Part shown: positions 26,670 to 35,725 of the stretch, piece by piece | Layout of the letters: each line of letters opens with the position of its first letter | How positions within the stretch are numbered: the stretch's first letter is position 1 | Translations under genes and position numbers: made by a program | Source: Oceanobacillus oncorhynchi | GTDB lineage: Bacteria > Bacillota > Bacilli > Bacillales > Amphibacillaceae | Direction of reading: 5' to 3' | DNA: 64,000 bases | NCBI RefSeq assembly: GCF_000821065.1 | Contig: NZ_CDGG01000001.1 | Location: 1,922,001-1,986,000, forward strand | Notes under the pieces: model-generated | The model's input: only the letters and a program-made list of their open reading frames with translations | Database searches by the model: none | What the model was told of the DNA's origin: nothing

Positions 26670-26698
26670 ATTTTATAGTTTTTCCTCCTATTCTGCAA
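26670..26698 (-). promoter_or_regulatory. promoter of the galKET operon
   Basis: Minus-strand TTGCAG, 17 bp, TAAAAT, about 75 bases upstream of galK. Confidence 0.6.
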
Positions 26699-26784
26699 AT
26701 GTTTCTATTAAAAAATTCATCAAATGAAAATAGATATCCCGAAGAAAGCTCCCTACGATAGAAATTATCGCAAGAAGCTTTCTT

Positions 26785-27615
26785 TTATTCTTTTACCGAC
26801 CCTGCAGCAAGTCCTTGTACAAAATGCTTTTGCAGAAGGAGAAATAGGATTGCCATTGGTAAAGTAGCAATAATTGCAGCGGCAGCAACTAAGTTTAAAT
26901 TATTCGCATTTTCTCCAAAGAATTTGGATAAAGCAACTGTCATGGTTTGAACGGACTCATCCTGAAGGAAGAAAATCGCAAATTGATAATCATTCCAAAT
27001 ATACACACAAGCAATAATCAGAATCGAAGCAGTGATTGGTTTTAATAACGGAAATACAATTTGAAAGAAAATCCGAAATGTCCCTGCTCCATCGATTCGA
27101 GCCGCTTCTTCTAATGATTTTGGTATGGTAGACCGGATAAATCCAGCGTATAAAAAGATAGTTAAAGGCAGATAAGAAGCAACATTATTAAATATGGCAA
27201 CCTGGTGTGTATTCATCAACCCTAAGTTGACTACTAATTGATACAGTGGAACTAACGCAGCCAAAGGCGGTACAACCATAATAGCGATAAAAAACATGTA
27301 CATAAAACGATTCAGCTTTGTCTGTCTGCGTGCTAATGGATAGGCGGCCAAAGAACCGACAATAATCAATATGGCCGCTGCAAAAAATGTAATGATACCT
27401 GTATTTAATAGGGCATTCCCTAGATTTGCTGCCTCCCAGGCTTCCCTGAAATTAGACCAGCTAATATCGAAAGGGAAGACCCACTTTGAACTGAAGTCAC
27501 TTTTTTCCTTCAGCGCAGTGGTGATTAGCACATAAAAAGGAAGAAAATGAAGCACCGTAATGAATAAGGCGAGTGTCGATAAAGCAATTTTTTTTCTATT
27601 TGAACTATAATCCAT
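26785..27615 (-). CDS. sugar ABC transporter permease, MalG/LacG type
   Basis: 276 residues, six helices, EAA loop EEAARIDGAGTFRIFFQIVFP. C-terminus QKHFVQGLAAGSVK is typical for carbohydrate permeases of the CUT1 group. Last gene of a binding protein-permease-permease operon next to an alpha-galactosidase, so alpha-galactosides such as melibiose or raffinose are the likely cargo. Shares one base with the stop of the preceding permease. Confidence 0.88.
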   Translation of the reverse strand: MDYSSNRKKIALSTLALFITVLHFLPFYVLITTALKEKSDFSSKWVFPFDISWSNFREAWEAANLGNALLNTGIITFFAAAILIIVGSLAAYPLARRQTKLNRFMYMFFIAIMVVPPLAALVPLYQLVVNLGLMNTHQVAIFNNVASYLPLTIFLYAGFIRSTIPKSLEEAARIDGAGTFRIFFQIVFPLLKPITASILIIACVYIWNDYQFAIFFLQDESVQTMTVALSKFFGENANNLNLVAAAAIIATLPMAILFLLLQKHFVQGLAAGSVKE

Positions 27616-28511
27616 TATGCTTCAACCTCCTTGCGTCGGAAATAAATCAATGCAGATAAACTCAGGATGAGAATAATAACCATCATCAGAACACCTTGTG
27701 TAGCAGCATAGCCGGCATCTTCTCTTCCAAAATATAGATCGTACATAAACGTAGACATCGATTGAGATGAATTTCCGGGACCGCCGCCTGTTAATGAAAT
27801 AATGACATCAAACAGCTTGAGGCCGCCGATAATGTTAATCACCATATTGATCGTAATGGAAGGCATCAATAAGGGAAACGTAATATTTTTGAACTTCTGG
27901 AAGGAAGAAGCACCATCAATTTCTGCTGCTTCATAAAAATCTCTCGATACACTTTGCAGTCCGGCCAGATAGATAATCATTGCGATACCTACGAATTGGA
28001 ACGTGTTTACGAAAACAATAATCCATATGTTGATATCTACATTACCAAGCACATTGATTCTTTCTAATCCTAATCCAATCAGGACATCGTTTAAAGCTCC
28101 CCCTTGATAGGAAAAGAAGAAGTACCAGATATAGCCCATAATCAAAGGACTGATAATAACAGGCAAATAAACAATGGTTCGTGTAAGGGTCTTAAAATGG
28201 ACACTTTGATTAAGTAATAAAGCATAGGCGAGTCCAAGAACATTTTGGAAAATGGTGCTGCCGATGCCGTATATTAATGTGTTGCGGACTACCGTCCAGG
28301 TATCGGGGTCAGTCAACATTCTTGTATATTGTCTAAATCCGATATAATCAAAAGTTTGTGAAAACCCGTTCCAGTTTGTAAATGAAATACGAATCCCGTT
28401 TAAGAAAGGATATACAATAAAAAAGACAACAAACAGGAGGGCTGGTAAATACATCCACCAAAGGGATGAATTTTGCTTCGTTCTTCCTATTTTTTTCGTA
28501 CTTACCGTCAT
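27615..28511 (-). CDS. sugar ABC transporter permease, MalF/LacF type
   Basis: 298 residues, six helices, EAA loop [20 protein letters not shown], and the periplasmic GGPGNSS motif usual for this subunit. Pairs with 26785-27615. AGGAG upstream. No ATPase gene is present in this operon. Confidence 0.88.
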   Translation of the reverse strand: MTVSTKKIGRTKQNSSLWWMYLPALLFVVFFIVYPFLNGIRISFTNWNGFSQTFDYIGFRQYTRMLTDPDTWTVVRNTLIYGIGSTIFQNVLGLAYALLLNQSVHFKTLTRTIVYLPVIISPLIMGYIWYFFFSYQGGALNDVLIGLGLERINVLGNVDINIWIIVFVNTFQFVGIAMIIYLAGLQSVSRDFYEAAEIDGASSFQKFKNITFPLLMPSITINMVINIIGGLKLFDVIISLTGGGPGNSSQSMSTFMYDLYFGREDAGYAATQGVLMMVIILILSLSALIYFRRKEVEA

Positions 28512-28708
28512 TTATATTCAACTCCTATAAAAACAAATTGATTTCCAGCTCCGAACGCCACAAACTAAGAGATTTCCCGTTGTGCCCTACGATAAGTCAT
28601 CATCAGTTCGTTACCTCATTGTGATTCCTTTATCTCTTTAAGTAATGGAAGTTCGACCAAGGTCGAACCACCCCAAAGTTCGGGGCGCAATCTCTACGCT
28701 TTTGTTAT
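28512..28708 (-). other. intergenic region inside the alpha-galactoside transport operon
   Basis: About 200 bases between the binding-protein gene and the permeases. It contains the inverted pair GTTCGACC/GGTCGAAC near 28652-28669 and CCCC/GGGG just after. Such hairpins between binding protein and permease genes often lower downstream expression; that role is inferred here. Confidence 0.4.
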
Positions 28709-30001
28709 TTATTCAAAGCCCGCCTGTTCTATTAAACGTAAGTATTCATTTTTCATTTTTTGAGAGACGCCTTCAGGAGAAAGGGCGCCAGATAGTAACT
28801 CTTGTCCGCTCATTCCCAGTGGTTTCCACATGCCATTTGGTAAATAAACTCGATCAAAATATGGCTCTACCAAGATGTCATCATATTGCTCATAGTAATC
28901 CTGGTAATAGATATCAGCAGTAGCGTTGGTAAGTCCAGCTGCTAAAGAGGTTCCTTCTGCAACAGCTTTTACATTCTCAGGTCTGGCTAAAAAATCAATA
29001 AACTTTTTTGCTTCCTCAGGATGCGCTGTATCCTTCCAGATGGCAACCGTATGCCGCTCGCCGCCAATCCAGGTCGGGTCATCACCTTCATGGATAGCCG
29101 GTACAGGCATGATGCCCAGTTCGATATCCGGGTTTAACTCTTGAATCACATGGATAGGTACAGTTTGCATAACAAAAGCAATTTTGCCTTGAGCAAGTAA
29201 TTGATTTTTTTCGTATGGTCTTGCAGTGAGCACGTCTATATTTAATAATTCTTTTTCATGCATTTCTAACAATTTTTCAGATAAGTAGTCATAAGGTTCC
29301 CAATCAAAACTGCCATCTAGTAATTCTTCACTGTAATCATGGTCAGGATGGGTGATAAGCAATGGGCTGGCAAATTGATCATAGTACTGACCAAAAGCAT
29401 TTTCATTAGAGCCCTCGAACCAAAGAGGCGCAATTTCTCCGTTGCTTTTTTCTTTTACTGTTTCTAAAGCTTCCATAAATTCATCAAATGTTTCTGGTAC
29501 TTCAATATCGTACGCATCAAGAATCTCTTTATTATAAGTTAACCCATCCATTGCCTGATTGAGCGGGTAGGCGTACACCTTGCCTTCCTCATCTACAAAG
29601 TTTTGCTCCAGTGTGGGATCCATGTCGTCTACCCAGTCCATGTCCCGCAAATCCATGGTATATTCTCCATATCTGTTCTGGGCCCAGCCATGCGTATCGA
29701 ATAAATCGGGCAAATCATTTGCTGCCATTCGAATTCGCAGCTGACTTTCATAGTCTTGTCCCGGCATATTTAAATTAATATTGATGTCCGGATATTCTGC
29801 TTCAAAATCGTTGACAACGCTCTGCATCGCTTCTTGCTCTGCTTCATTGGATACAGTAGAGAAAAAGGTTAACGTTACTTGGTTTCCCGGTTGTGTACTC
29901 TCCTCCGAATCGGTTTTATTTTCAGCATCATCATTCGAACAGCCTGCTATAATAAGGCCGGTCAGCATCAACAACAATAATGTTTTAAGGCATAATCGCA
30001 T
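28709..30001 (-). CDS. sugar-binding lipoprotein of the alpha-galactoside ABC transporter
   Basis: 430 residues. Signal peptide with lipobox IAGC at about residue 20, then a polar linker and a type 1 solute-binding domain (VTLTFFSTVSNEAEQEAMQS). CUT1 family carbohydrate-binding protein. First gene of the transporter operon, AAAAGGAG before ATG. Substrate inferred from the adjacent GH4 alpha-galactosidase and regulators. Confidence 0.88.
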   Translation of the reverse strand: MRLCLKTLLLLMLTGLIIAGCSNDDAENKTDSEESTQPGNQVTLTFFSTVSNEAEQEAMQSVVNDFEAEYPDININLNMPGQDYESQLRIRMAANDLPDLFDTHGWAQNRYGEYTMDLRDMDWVDDMDPTLEQNFVDEEGKVYAYPLNQAMDGLTYNKEILDAYDIEVPETFDEFMEALETVKEKSNGEIAPLWFEGSNENAFGQYYDQFASPLLITHPDHDYSEELLDGSFDWEPYDYLSEKLLEMHEKELLNIDVLTARPYEKNQLLAQGKIAFVMQTVPIHVIQELNPDIELGIMPVPAIHEGDDPTWIGGERHTVAIWKDTAHPEEAKKFIDFLARPENVKAVAEGTSLAAGLTNATADIYYQDYYEQYDDILVEPYFDRVYLPNGMWKPLGMSGQELLSGALSPEGVSQKMKNEYLRLIEQAGFE

Positions 30002-30075
30002 AAGGATACTCCTTTTATCAGTAATTTGAATCGGTACAGTTGCAAGGAGTACGAAATATTTCCTATAATAGATGA

Positions 30076-30095
30076 AATAGCGTACGCTTGCTATT
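30076..30095. promoter_or_regulatory. candidate operator upstream of the binding-protein gene
   Basis: AATAGCGTACGCTTGCTATT is an imperfect palindrome with a central CG, the shape of LacI-family sites. About 75 bases before the ATG at 30001. Confidence 0.4.
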
Positions 30096-30108
30096 AGTAT
30101 GCTATGGA

Positions 30109-30233
30109 TAGACCTAGATCTGTTCCGCCAAAAACGATTCTAGGTCTATTGCTTGTTTAGCAGGTAAGAAAGTATAAACTTTCTTACTGCATAAGTGTAA
30201 CTAAGGTTGTCACCTAAAGGCTTGGTGACAACC
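30109..30233. repeat. three successive perfect inverted repeats
   Basis: TAGACCTAGA/TCTAGGTCTA (30109-30118, 30139-30148), GTAAGAAAGT/ACTTTCTTAC (30164-30173, 30178-30187) and GGTTGTCACC/GGTGACAACC (30205-30214, 30224-30233). All have 10-bp perfect arms and none has a T run on the minus strand. They fill the gap between the LacI gene and the transporter promoter. Confidence 0.6.
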
Positions 30234-30301
30234 AAGTTTTCTAACAAATTATGAAAAAATGCGTCTTGATAGAAAAATAGGTTTCCTTGATATATCGAAA
30301 G

Positions 30302-31348
30302 CTAGTTTGGAACATGCCGTGTTTTTGCTAGTGCACCGCAGCTTTCGCGCTGCACAAATGTGGTAGGGACATTCACTTTTAATGGAATGTCTCTGCCCTG
30401 TAATCGGTCAAGCAGCAGCTTTACGCTTGTTTTTCCCATCGTATCTGTTGGAACATGAATGGTTGACAACGGACAGCTGGCAAATTGGGCCATTTCTACA
30501 TTATCAAAGCTGACAATAGCGACATCTTCAGGGACTTTTATTGCTGCTTCCTGTAAAGCTCTTAATGCACCTACTGCCATCGGGTCACTTGCAATAAAAT
30601 AGGCTTCCGGTAAATTTCCTTTTTGGATGGCTTCTTTCATTAAACGGTAGCCATCAGACATCGTAAACTCTCCTACAAATACATGAGCATCATTATAGTT
30701 ACCCAGTTCCTTCATTTTCTTTGTGAAAAATACATAGCGTTCATCCTCTATCTCCCGCTTTTCATTTGCTTTGATATGTTTTCCTTGCATTCCGCCGATA
30801 TATCCAATATTGGTATAACCTAGAGAGAATAGATGCTCCAAAGCAATCCAAGTGGATTTCTCAAAATCAATTACAATAGAATCGAAACGATTTTCATCCG
30901 GAGAATGATCGACAAAGACCAGATGCTTGATTTGCTCATGGATTGTATCTACAAGGCTTTCATCGATTTTTCCAGCAATAATGAGACCATCCAGATGAAC
31001 ATTCAGCTGATGCAAATGGAAATCGCTCATCCGATAAACTTCATTAACTTCGATGTTGAAATGCTTGCATTGACTTTCAATACCATGTCTGATGGATAAG
31101 AAATACGGATCACTAAGTTCTTCCTCAAGGGACTGACACATCAGTATCCCAAATTTATAAGTCGGACTAGAGTTTTGAAGCTGTTTTTTTCTGCCGCGAA
31201 CCGTTTGATAATTTAATTGATTAGCTGCCTCGATAATCCGTTGGCGTGTTTCTTCCGTTACAGATAAGGATGTGTCATGGTTTAAAACTCTTGATACGGT
31301 TGTAATAGAGACATTTGATTTACTTGCGATATCTTTAATTGTTGCCAT
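30302..31348 (-). CDS. LacI-family transcriptional regulator
   Basis: 348 residues. LacI helix-turn-helix ATIKDIASKSNVSITTVSRVLN at the N-terminus, hinge QLNYQ, and a periplasmic-binding-like effector domain ending in the YIGG and VSFDN blocks. Probable galactoside-responsive repressor (GalR/MsmR-like) for the flanking transporter and melA. Its own promoter region holds repeated AGTAAA half-sites (31365-31382) and a cre-like site (31404-31417). Confidence 0.87.
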   Translation of the reverse strand: MATIKDIASKSNVSITTVSRVLNHDTSLSVTEETRQRIIEAANQLNYQTVRGRKKQLQNSSPTYKFGILMCQSLEEELSDPYFLSIRHGIESQCKHFNIEVNEVYRMSDFHLHQLNVHLDGLIIAGKIDESLVDTIHEQIKHLVFVDHSPDENRFDSIVIDFEKSTWIALEHLFSLGYTNIGYIGGMQGKHIKANEKREIEDERYVFFTKKMKELGNYNDAHVFVGEFTMSDGYRLMKEAIQKGNLPEAYFIASDPMAVGALRALQEAAIKVPEDVAIVSFDNVEMAQFASCPLSTIHVPTDTMGKTSVKLLLDRLQGRDIPLKVNVPTTFVQRESCGALAKTRHVPN

Positions 31349-31403
31349 AGGTTCCCCACCTTTTTTTTACTAAACTTTACTATGCTAATATACTATCAGG
31401 TGA

Positions 31404-31417
31404 GTAAAACGCTTTCA
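31404..31417. promoter_or_regulatory. cre-like site upstream of the LacI gene
   Basis: GTAAAACGCTTTCA matches the cre pattern at 12 of 14 positions; it could also be a site for the LacI protein itself. Confidence 0.5.
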
Positions 31418-31505
31418 ATAAGGTGAAATACAAATAGAAAAAGCGTTTATGATGTTCTTGGAAAAACAAAGTGAATCAGCCTGTATACTACAAGAAAGCT
31501 TTTAG

Positions 31506-31541
31506 GATTCCCTCTCCTTACCATAGCAAGGAGAGGGAATC
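31506..31541. terminator. strong hairpin at the end of melA
   Basis: GATTCCCTCTCCTT / AAGGAGAGGGAATC, perfect 14-bp stem with an 8-base loop, next to the melA stop. The T run is poor. Confidence 0.65.
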
Positions 31542-31545
31542 TAAG

Positions 31546-32844
31546 TTATTCATACGCTGGAAGCCAATCTCCATGCGCTTCAATCAAATCATCACATAAT
31601 GAGGTAATGTCATCCATGGATAGTTCCGCGGATGTATGCGGATCCAGCATTGCAGCTTGATAGATTTTTTCTTTCTTTCTCGTTAACGCAGCTTCTACGG
31701 TTAATAATTGAGTATTGATATTCGTCCGGTTTAATGCAGCGAGCTGTTCCGGCAAATCACCTACATACGTTGGTGCAATCCCGCTTGCATCTACTAAGCA
31801 AGGCACTTCCACGACTGCATTTTCTGGCAGGTTGCTGATCAAACGTCCTGTATTTAATACATTTCCGCCAATTTTAAATGGCTTGTCTGTCTCCATCGCT
31901 TCAATAATATAAGAGCCATATTCGCGAGAGCGCTCATGTGTCAGGTTTTGGTCGTTTACTAAGTCATCACGCATTTTTTTCCAATCTTCAATCTGATTCA
32001 CACAACGGCGCGGATACTCGTCCAATGGAATATTGAATCGTTCGATTAATTCAGGATATTGACTTTTAATAAAGTATGGGTGATATTCGGCATTATGTTC
32101 AGAAGATTCTGTAATATAATAGCCAAATTTATCCATTAATTCGAAACGAATCATATCATCATGCTTTTCTTTTTGCTTCTCTTTCGCACGTTTTTTAATT
32201 TCAGGGTAGAGGTCTTCACCGTGCCGCGTGATTTCTAACAGCCAGGCCATATGATTGATACCGGCGATTTTCCACTGCACGTCATCTGTCGGCATTTCTA
32301 AAGACTCCAGCAGATCTCTTGCACAAACCTGTACGCTGTGACAAAGTCCGACTGTTTTAATGCCTTCCTTCAGCATGATATTCGTTAGAACAGCCATCGG
32401 ATTCGTATAATTAAGGAACCAGGCATCCGGGCAAACTTCTTTGATATCACGTGCAAATTCCTGCATGACAGGGATGGTTCTTAAGTTACGGAAGATTCCT
32501 CCGATCCCTAAGGTGTCTGCAATGGTCTGACGCAATCCATATTTCTTCGGGATTTCGAAATCTGTGATGGTAGCAGGATCATAACCGCCTACCTGAATCG
32601 CATTAATGACATATTTTGCGCCGCGTAATGCTTCTTTACGATCCTGATACGCTTTTACCGTAACTGTAGCATTCAAGCTTTTCTTCAGGTTATTTAACAT
32701 CATTTCAGAATCTTGAAGCCGATCTTCGTTTATATCAAATAAAGCAAATTCAAAATCCTGCAACGCATCGACTGTCATGCAGTCACCTAATACGTTCTTT
32801 GCGAAAACCGTACTTCCCGCACCTAAAAATGTAATTTTGGACAT
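31546..32844 (-). CDS. melA: GH4 alpha-galactosidase
   Basis: 432 residues. GH4 enzymes need NAD and a divalent metal. The Rossmann site is ITFLGAGSTVFAKN at the N-terminus; metal ligands are in GLCHSVQ (Cys) and GINHMAW (His), with NYTNPMA between domains. The motif set is that of MelA-type alpha-galactosidases, hydrolysing melibiose or raffinose-type oligosaccharides to galactose for the Leloir genes at 22939-26593. AGGAGG before ATG. Control by a LacI protein, an AraC protein and CcpA is suggested by the upstream sites. Confidence 0.92.
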   Translation of the reverse strand: MSKITFLGAGSTVFAKNVLGDCMTVDALQDFEFALFDINEDRLQDSEMMLNNLKKSLNATVTVKAYQDRKEALRGAKYVINAIQVGGYDPATITDFEIPKKYGLRQTIADTLGIGGIFRNLRTIPVMQEFARDIKEVCPDAWFLNYTNPMAVLTNIMLKEGIKTVGLCHSVQVCARDLLESLEMPTDDVQWKIAGINHMAWLLEITRHGEDLYPEIKKRAKEKQKEKHDDMIRFELMDKFGYYITESSEHNAEYHPYFIKSQYPELIERFNIPLDEYPRRCVNQIEDWKKMRDDLVNDQNLTHERSREYGSYIIEAMETDKPFKIGGNVLNTGRLISNLPENAVVEVPCLVDASGIAPTYVGDLPEQLAALNRTNINTQLLTVEAALTRKKEKIYQAAMLDPHTSAELSMDDITSLCDDLIEAHGDWLPAYE

Positions 32845-32921
32845 AAGCTATTTCCTCCTAAAGTAGAATCAAAATGTAATATGAGAATGTCTTTCTGATG
32901 AATCCATATTTGCTTCTTTTT

Positions 32922-32937
32922 AGTAAATTGTTTTACT
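32922..32937. promoter_or_regulatory. palindromic operator candidate upstream of melA
   Basis: AGTAAATTGTTTTACT: perfect 6-bp arms AGTAAA/TTTACT with a 4-base spacer. AGTAAA half-sites also occur before the LacI gene (31365-31382). Confidence 0.55.
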
Positions 32938-33017
32938 GAAAAAGAGTAAAAAAAGAAACAAGGTCTCTTTTTGAGTACGATTAAATTGCTATTGCTTATC
33001 TACATATTAATAGATGC

Positions 33018-33031
33018 GTAAAGCGTTTTCA
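33018..33031. promoter_or_regulatory. cre-like site upstream of melA
   Basis: GTAAAGCGTTTTCA, 12 of 14 to the cre pattern. Confidence 0.5.
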
Positions 33032-33072
33032 ATCGTAAAATAAATTGAAAATAAGTAATATATTGCTCTCTT

Positions 33073-33960
33073 TTAATCGGTAAATAATTGGTTAACTGGC
33101 ATGATATCTGTGTTTTGTCGGTAATTACTTGGGGTTTCTCCAATGGTTTGCTTAAAAACTTTACTAAAATAATTACTGGATGTATACCCGACTTCTTTTG
33201 CAATATCCTCGATACTTTTCTTTTCAGTAATTAATAAGTGAAGCGCCTTTTTCATTCTGATTTTTGTCAGGTAACGGATTGGCGTCTCATTTATAGACTT
33301 TACAAATTGGCGTGTGAAATAATATTTGGATAAGCCGGATACGCTGACGATTTCATCTAATGTAATATCTTCACTATAATGATTCTCTATAAATTCGATT
33401 GCCTTCGAGATAGAAGGAGGGATTGCTTTAGATTGCTGCTGGTTATATTCTAAGTATCCGAGAAATTCCATCAGAAAAGAATAGGCGCAGGAGGAAGCCT
33501 CGTAGCCATGAGAAATCCCTGCCGTTTCTATTCTCTTTAAGGTATTAAAAATATAATTAACGGGGCTTGAATGAATGGACAATTGGAATAAATGACCATG
33601 CTTTTTCGTTATTTGCTGATATAACTTCGCTGCCTCTGTACCAGTAATGGTAAAGAAAATAAATTCCCATTCCTCTGCATCAGCAGGGAGATAATACCGA
33701 TGATCGCTCGGAACATCAATAAAGAAAGCATCTCCTTTTGTTAATTCATGCGTGGTATCCCCGATGGATATTGCACCGTTCCCATGCAGCGTATATTGAA
33801 AGATAATAATATCCTTTTCGCCTCTTTCCAGCCCATGCCAGCTGTAATTAGCGGGGTTTTGATGATGTTCGAAGCCAATCGCATGCAAATCTGCTACGTT
33901 ATCTTGATAAGCTCTTTGAAAACGAAATCCATATGAGTTGTGGCTGATATCTTTATACAA
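33073..33960 (-). CDS. AraC-family regulator (MelR/MsmR type)
   Basis: 295 residues from a TTG start at 33960 with GGAGGT in front. N-terminal AraC-type cupin sensor (about 1-150) with GDAFFIDVPSDHRYY, and two C-terminal helix-turn-helix motifs (LDEIVSVSGLSKYYFTRQF; IEDIAKEVGYTSSNYFSKVF). It is adjacent to melA on the same strand, so it probably activates alpha-galactoside genes. Confidence 0.87.
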   Translation of the reverse strand: MYKDISHNSYGFRFQRAYQDNVADLHAIGFEHHQNPANYSWHGLERGEKDIIIFQYTLHGNGAISIGDTTHELTKGDAFFIDVPSDHRYYLPADAEEWEFIFFTITGTEAAKLYQQITKKHGHLFQLSIHSSPVNYIFNTLKRIETAGISHGYEASSCAYSFLMEFLGYLEYNQQQSKAIPPSISKAIEFIENHYSEDITLDEIVSVSGLSKYYFTRQFVKSINETPIRYLTKIRMKKALHLLITEKKSIEDIAKEVGYTSSNYFSKVFKQTIGETPSNYRQNTDIMPVNQLFTD

Positions 33961-34220
33961 GGAAATACCTCCTTCATTTTTTTACATTTTAACATGGGTT
34001 ATCTTACTGGAGGATGAGTGACTGACAAATCTCTTGTTCAGAGAAAAACGAAATAACTTATATCTATCTGCCAAGTAACTGGTGAAGATAGGTAATAAAT
34101 GATGATAGCCTAATGAAAAAAGAACCCATTTCTGATAGGGTTAAGAGTATAACCAAACTATCGGTAAAAAGGATATGGATAAGAATTGTTTTATTTAATG
34201 CAGGAAAGGCAGGACTAAAG

Positions 34221-34280
34221 ATGAAGGAGTTATTCAAATCAAGCAATTGGTTTTCGGGTCTTCAATGGCTCTTTTTTATC
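34221..34280 (+). pseudogene. N-terminal remnant of a purine/uracil-type permease gene
   Basis: ATG at 34221 opens MKELFKSSNWFSGLQWLFFI, which resembles the first 20 residues of UraA/xanthine-uracil (NCS2) permeases, then runs straight into the left end of the tnpB element. The C-terminal part of the same kind of protein lies at 35706-36580. Confidence 0.65.
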
Positions 34281-34398
34281 AAAAACAGGAGAGAAAACTC
34301 CCTCTTCAAGCGCGTAGAGGTAAGGGGGAGATGAATCTCCTATGCACAAAAGCTTGCTTCTGGGTGTCTCAATTATTTAATATCGAATCGAACAGATG

Positions 34399-34427
34399 TT
34401 CCGAAATCATCCTTCTTCTGATATAAT
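34399..34427 (+). promoter_or_regulatory. promoter of tnpB
   Basis: TTCCGA, 17 bp, TATAAT, 22 bases before the ATG with AGGAGGAGG between. Confidence 0.6.
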
Positions 34428-34449
34428 AGACAGGAGGAGGTAAGGAATC

Positions 34450-35622
34450 ATGAAAGTAAAAAAAGCATTTCGTTTTCGTATCTATCCGAACAAAAAGCAA
34501 ATCACCTTCATCCATAAGACAATTGGCTGCTCCCGTTTTGTCTACAACTATTTTACAGGAAAACAAAAAGAAAAAGACCGCTATTGGCATACGGTGAATG
34601 AAATGGTACAAAACGGACAGCTTCTTCAACATAATTGGAAGGGCGAATTTTTCAATAAAAATAAGGCAATCAAAGCGGTTCCAGAATTGAAGAAAGCGCA
34701 TCCCTTTCTCAAAGAAGTTGATAGCATTGCTCTTCAAAAAGCCGTTGAAAACGTGAATGATTCCTATACGCGCTATTATAAGAAGCAGAATAAGGCACCT
34801 CGTTTTAAATCAAAAAAGAATCCTGTTCAATCGTATACCACGAAACATGTCAATGGAAACATTGCGGTATTGGATAAACATATCAAACTGCCTAAGCTCG
34901 GATTGGTTCGTTTTGCCAAAAGTCGGGAAGTGGAAGGACGTATTATCAATGCAACGATCCGGCGCAACCCTTCAGGCAAGTACTTTGTTTCGATTGTAGT
35001 TGAAACGGAAGTCAGGCACTATGAAAAGACAGGTTCCTCAGTAGGCATCGATGTTGGAATAACTGATTTTGCAACTCTTTCCAATGGGACAGTGTATGCA
35101 AACCCCAAATTTTTCCGGACATTAGAAAAGAAACTGGCAAAAGCGCAGGTGATTCTGTCTAGACGACAAATAGGCTCAGCAAATTGGCAGAAACAAAAAA
35201 GAAATATAGCCAAGATTCACGAAAAAATCGCTAATAAAAGAAAAGACATGTTAGATAAGATCTCCACCGAGATAGTCAAAAACCACGATATCATCGGGAT
35301 AGAAGATTTGTCTGTAATAAACATGTTGAAAAATCATAATCTTGCAAAATCAATTAGCGATGTATCCTGGTCAGCGTTCCAAACGATGCTGGAATATAAA
35401 GCGGCCTGGTATGGAAAGCAGGTTGTTACGGTAGCTAAAAATTATCCATCCAGTCAGCTGTGTTCCAATTGCGGACACCAAAACCCAGACGTTAAAAATC
35501 TCGCTTTGCGTGCATGGACGTGTGATAGCTGTCAATGCCATCATCAAAGAGATATTAACGCAAGTAGGAATCTTCGCAAGGAAGCATTACGAATAACCGC
35601 AGGGACTGCGGGGGTAGCCTAA
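34450..35622 (+). CDS. tnpB: TnpB RNA-guided nuclease of an IS605-type element
   Basis: 390 residues. N-terminal OrfB_IS605 helix-turn-helix ([17 protein letters not shown]). The RuvC active site is complete: Asp in [10 protein letters not shown], Glu in GIEDLSV, Asp in [11 protein letters not shown]. The zinc finger has four Cys: CSNCG and CDSC. So it is probably an active nuclease that uses a guide RNA made from its own 3' end and the element's right end to cut DNA beside a short target motif. Not part of the sugar loci. Confidence 0.92.
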   Translation: MKVKKAFRFRIYPNKKQITFIHKTIGCSRFVYNYFTGKQKEKDRYWHTVNEMVQNGQLLQHNWKGEFFNKNKAIKAVPELKKAHPFLKEVDSIALQKAVENVNDSYTRYYKKQNKAPRFKSKKNPVQSYTTKHVNGNIAVLDKHIKLPKLGLVRFAKSREVEGRIINATIRRNPSGKYFVSIVVETEVRHYEKTGSSVGIDVGITDFATLSNGTVYANPKFFRTLEKKLAKAQVILSRRQIGSANWQKQKRNIAKIHEKIANKRKDMLDKISTEIVKNHDIIGIEDLSVINMLKNHNLAKSISDVSWSAFQTMLEYKAAWYGKQVVTVAKNYPSSQLCSNCGHQNPDVKNLALRAWTCDSCQCHHQRDINASRNLRKEALRITAGTAGVA

Positions 35623-35725
35623 TCCATAACTGACCAATGGGTTGGTGTTCTTAGGAATCTCCTGCTTCAAGCAACCTTTAAGGTTGATAAGTGGGAGTAG
35701 TTCAATTGGATGCCAATTAATCGGG
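35560..35725 (+). ncRNA. putative omega (reRNA) guide RNA of tnpB
   Basis: By analogy with characterised TnpB elements, the RNA overlaps the 3' end of tnpB and the right end, and its guide is the chromosomal sequence just past the end, here starting about TTGGATGCCAATTAATCGGG. The right end can fold (AACCTTTAAGGTT; TCTCC against GGGAG). Exact ends are inferred. Confidence 0.45.

Larger units (their letters stand above)
34280..35705 (+). mobile_element. IS605-family element with tnpB only
   Basis: It spans a structured left end (GGGGGAGATGAATCTCC near 34324), tnpB, and a structured right end up to about 35705. No tnpA is present, so it depends on a transposase in trans. Boundaries are estimated from where permease homology stops and resumes. 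A TTTAT sits directly before the left end. Confidence 0.75.

Noticed and set aside
30109..30233. CRISPR array or tRNA cluster suggested by serial hairpins
   Set aside because: The three inverted repeats differ in sequence and spacing; no direct repeat-spacer pattern and no tRNA features.
34081..34220. Purine riboswitch before the permease remnant
   Set aside because: There is an AACCC/GGGTT hairpin, but the conserved purine aptamer loops could not be identified.
34369..34737. 122-codon open frame antisense to the start of tnpB
   Set aside because: Shadow of tnpB; no ribosome site or known domain.
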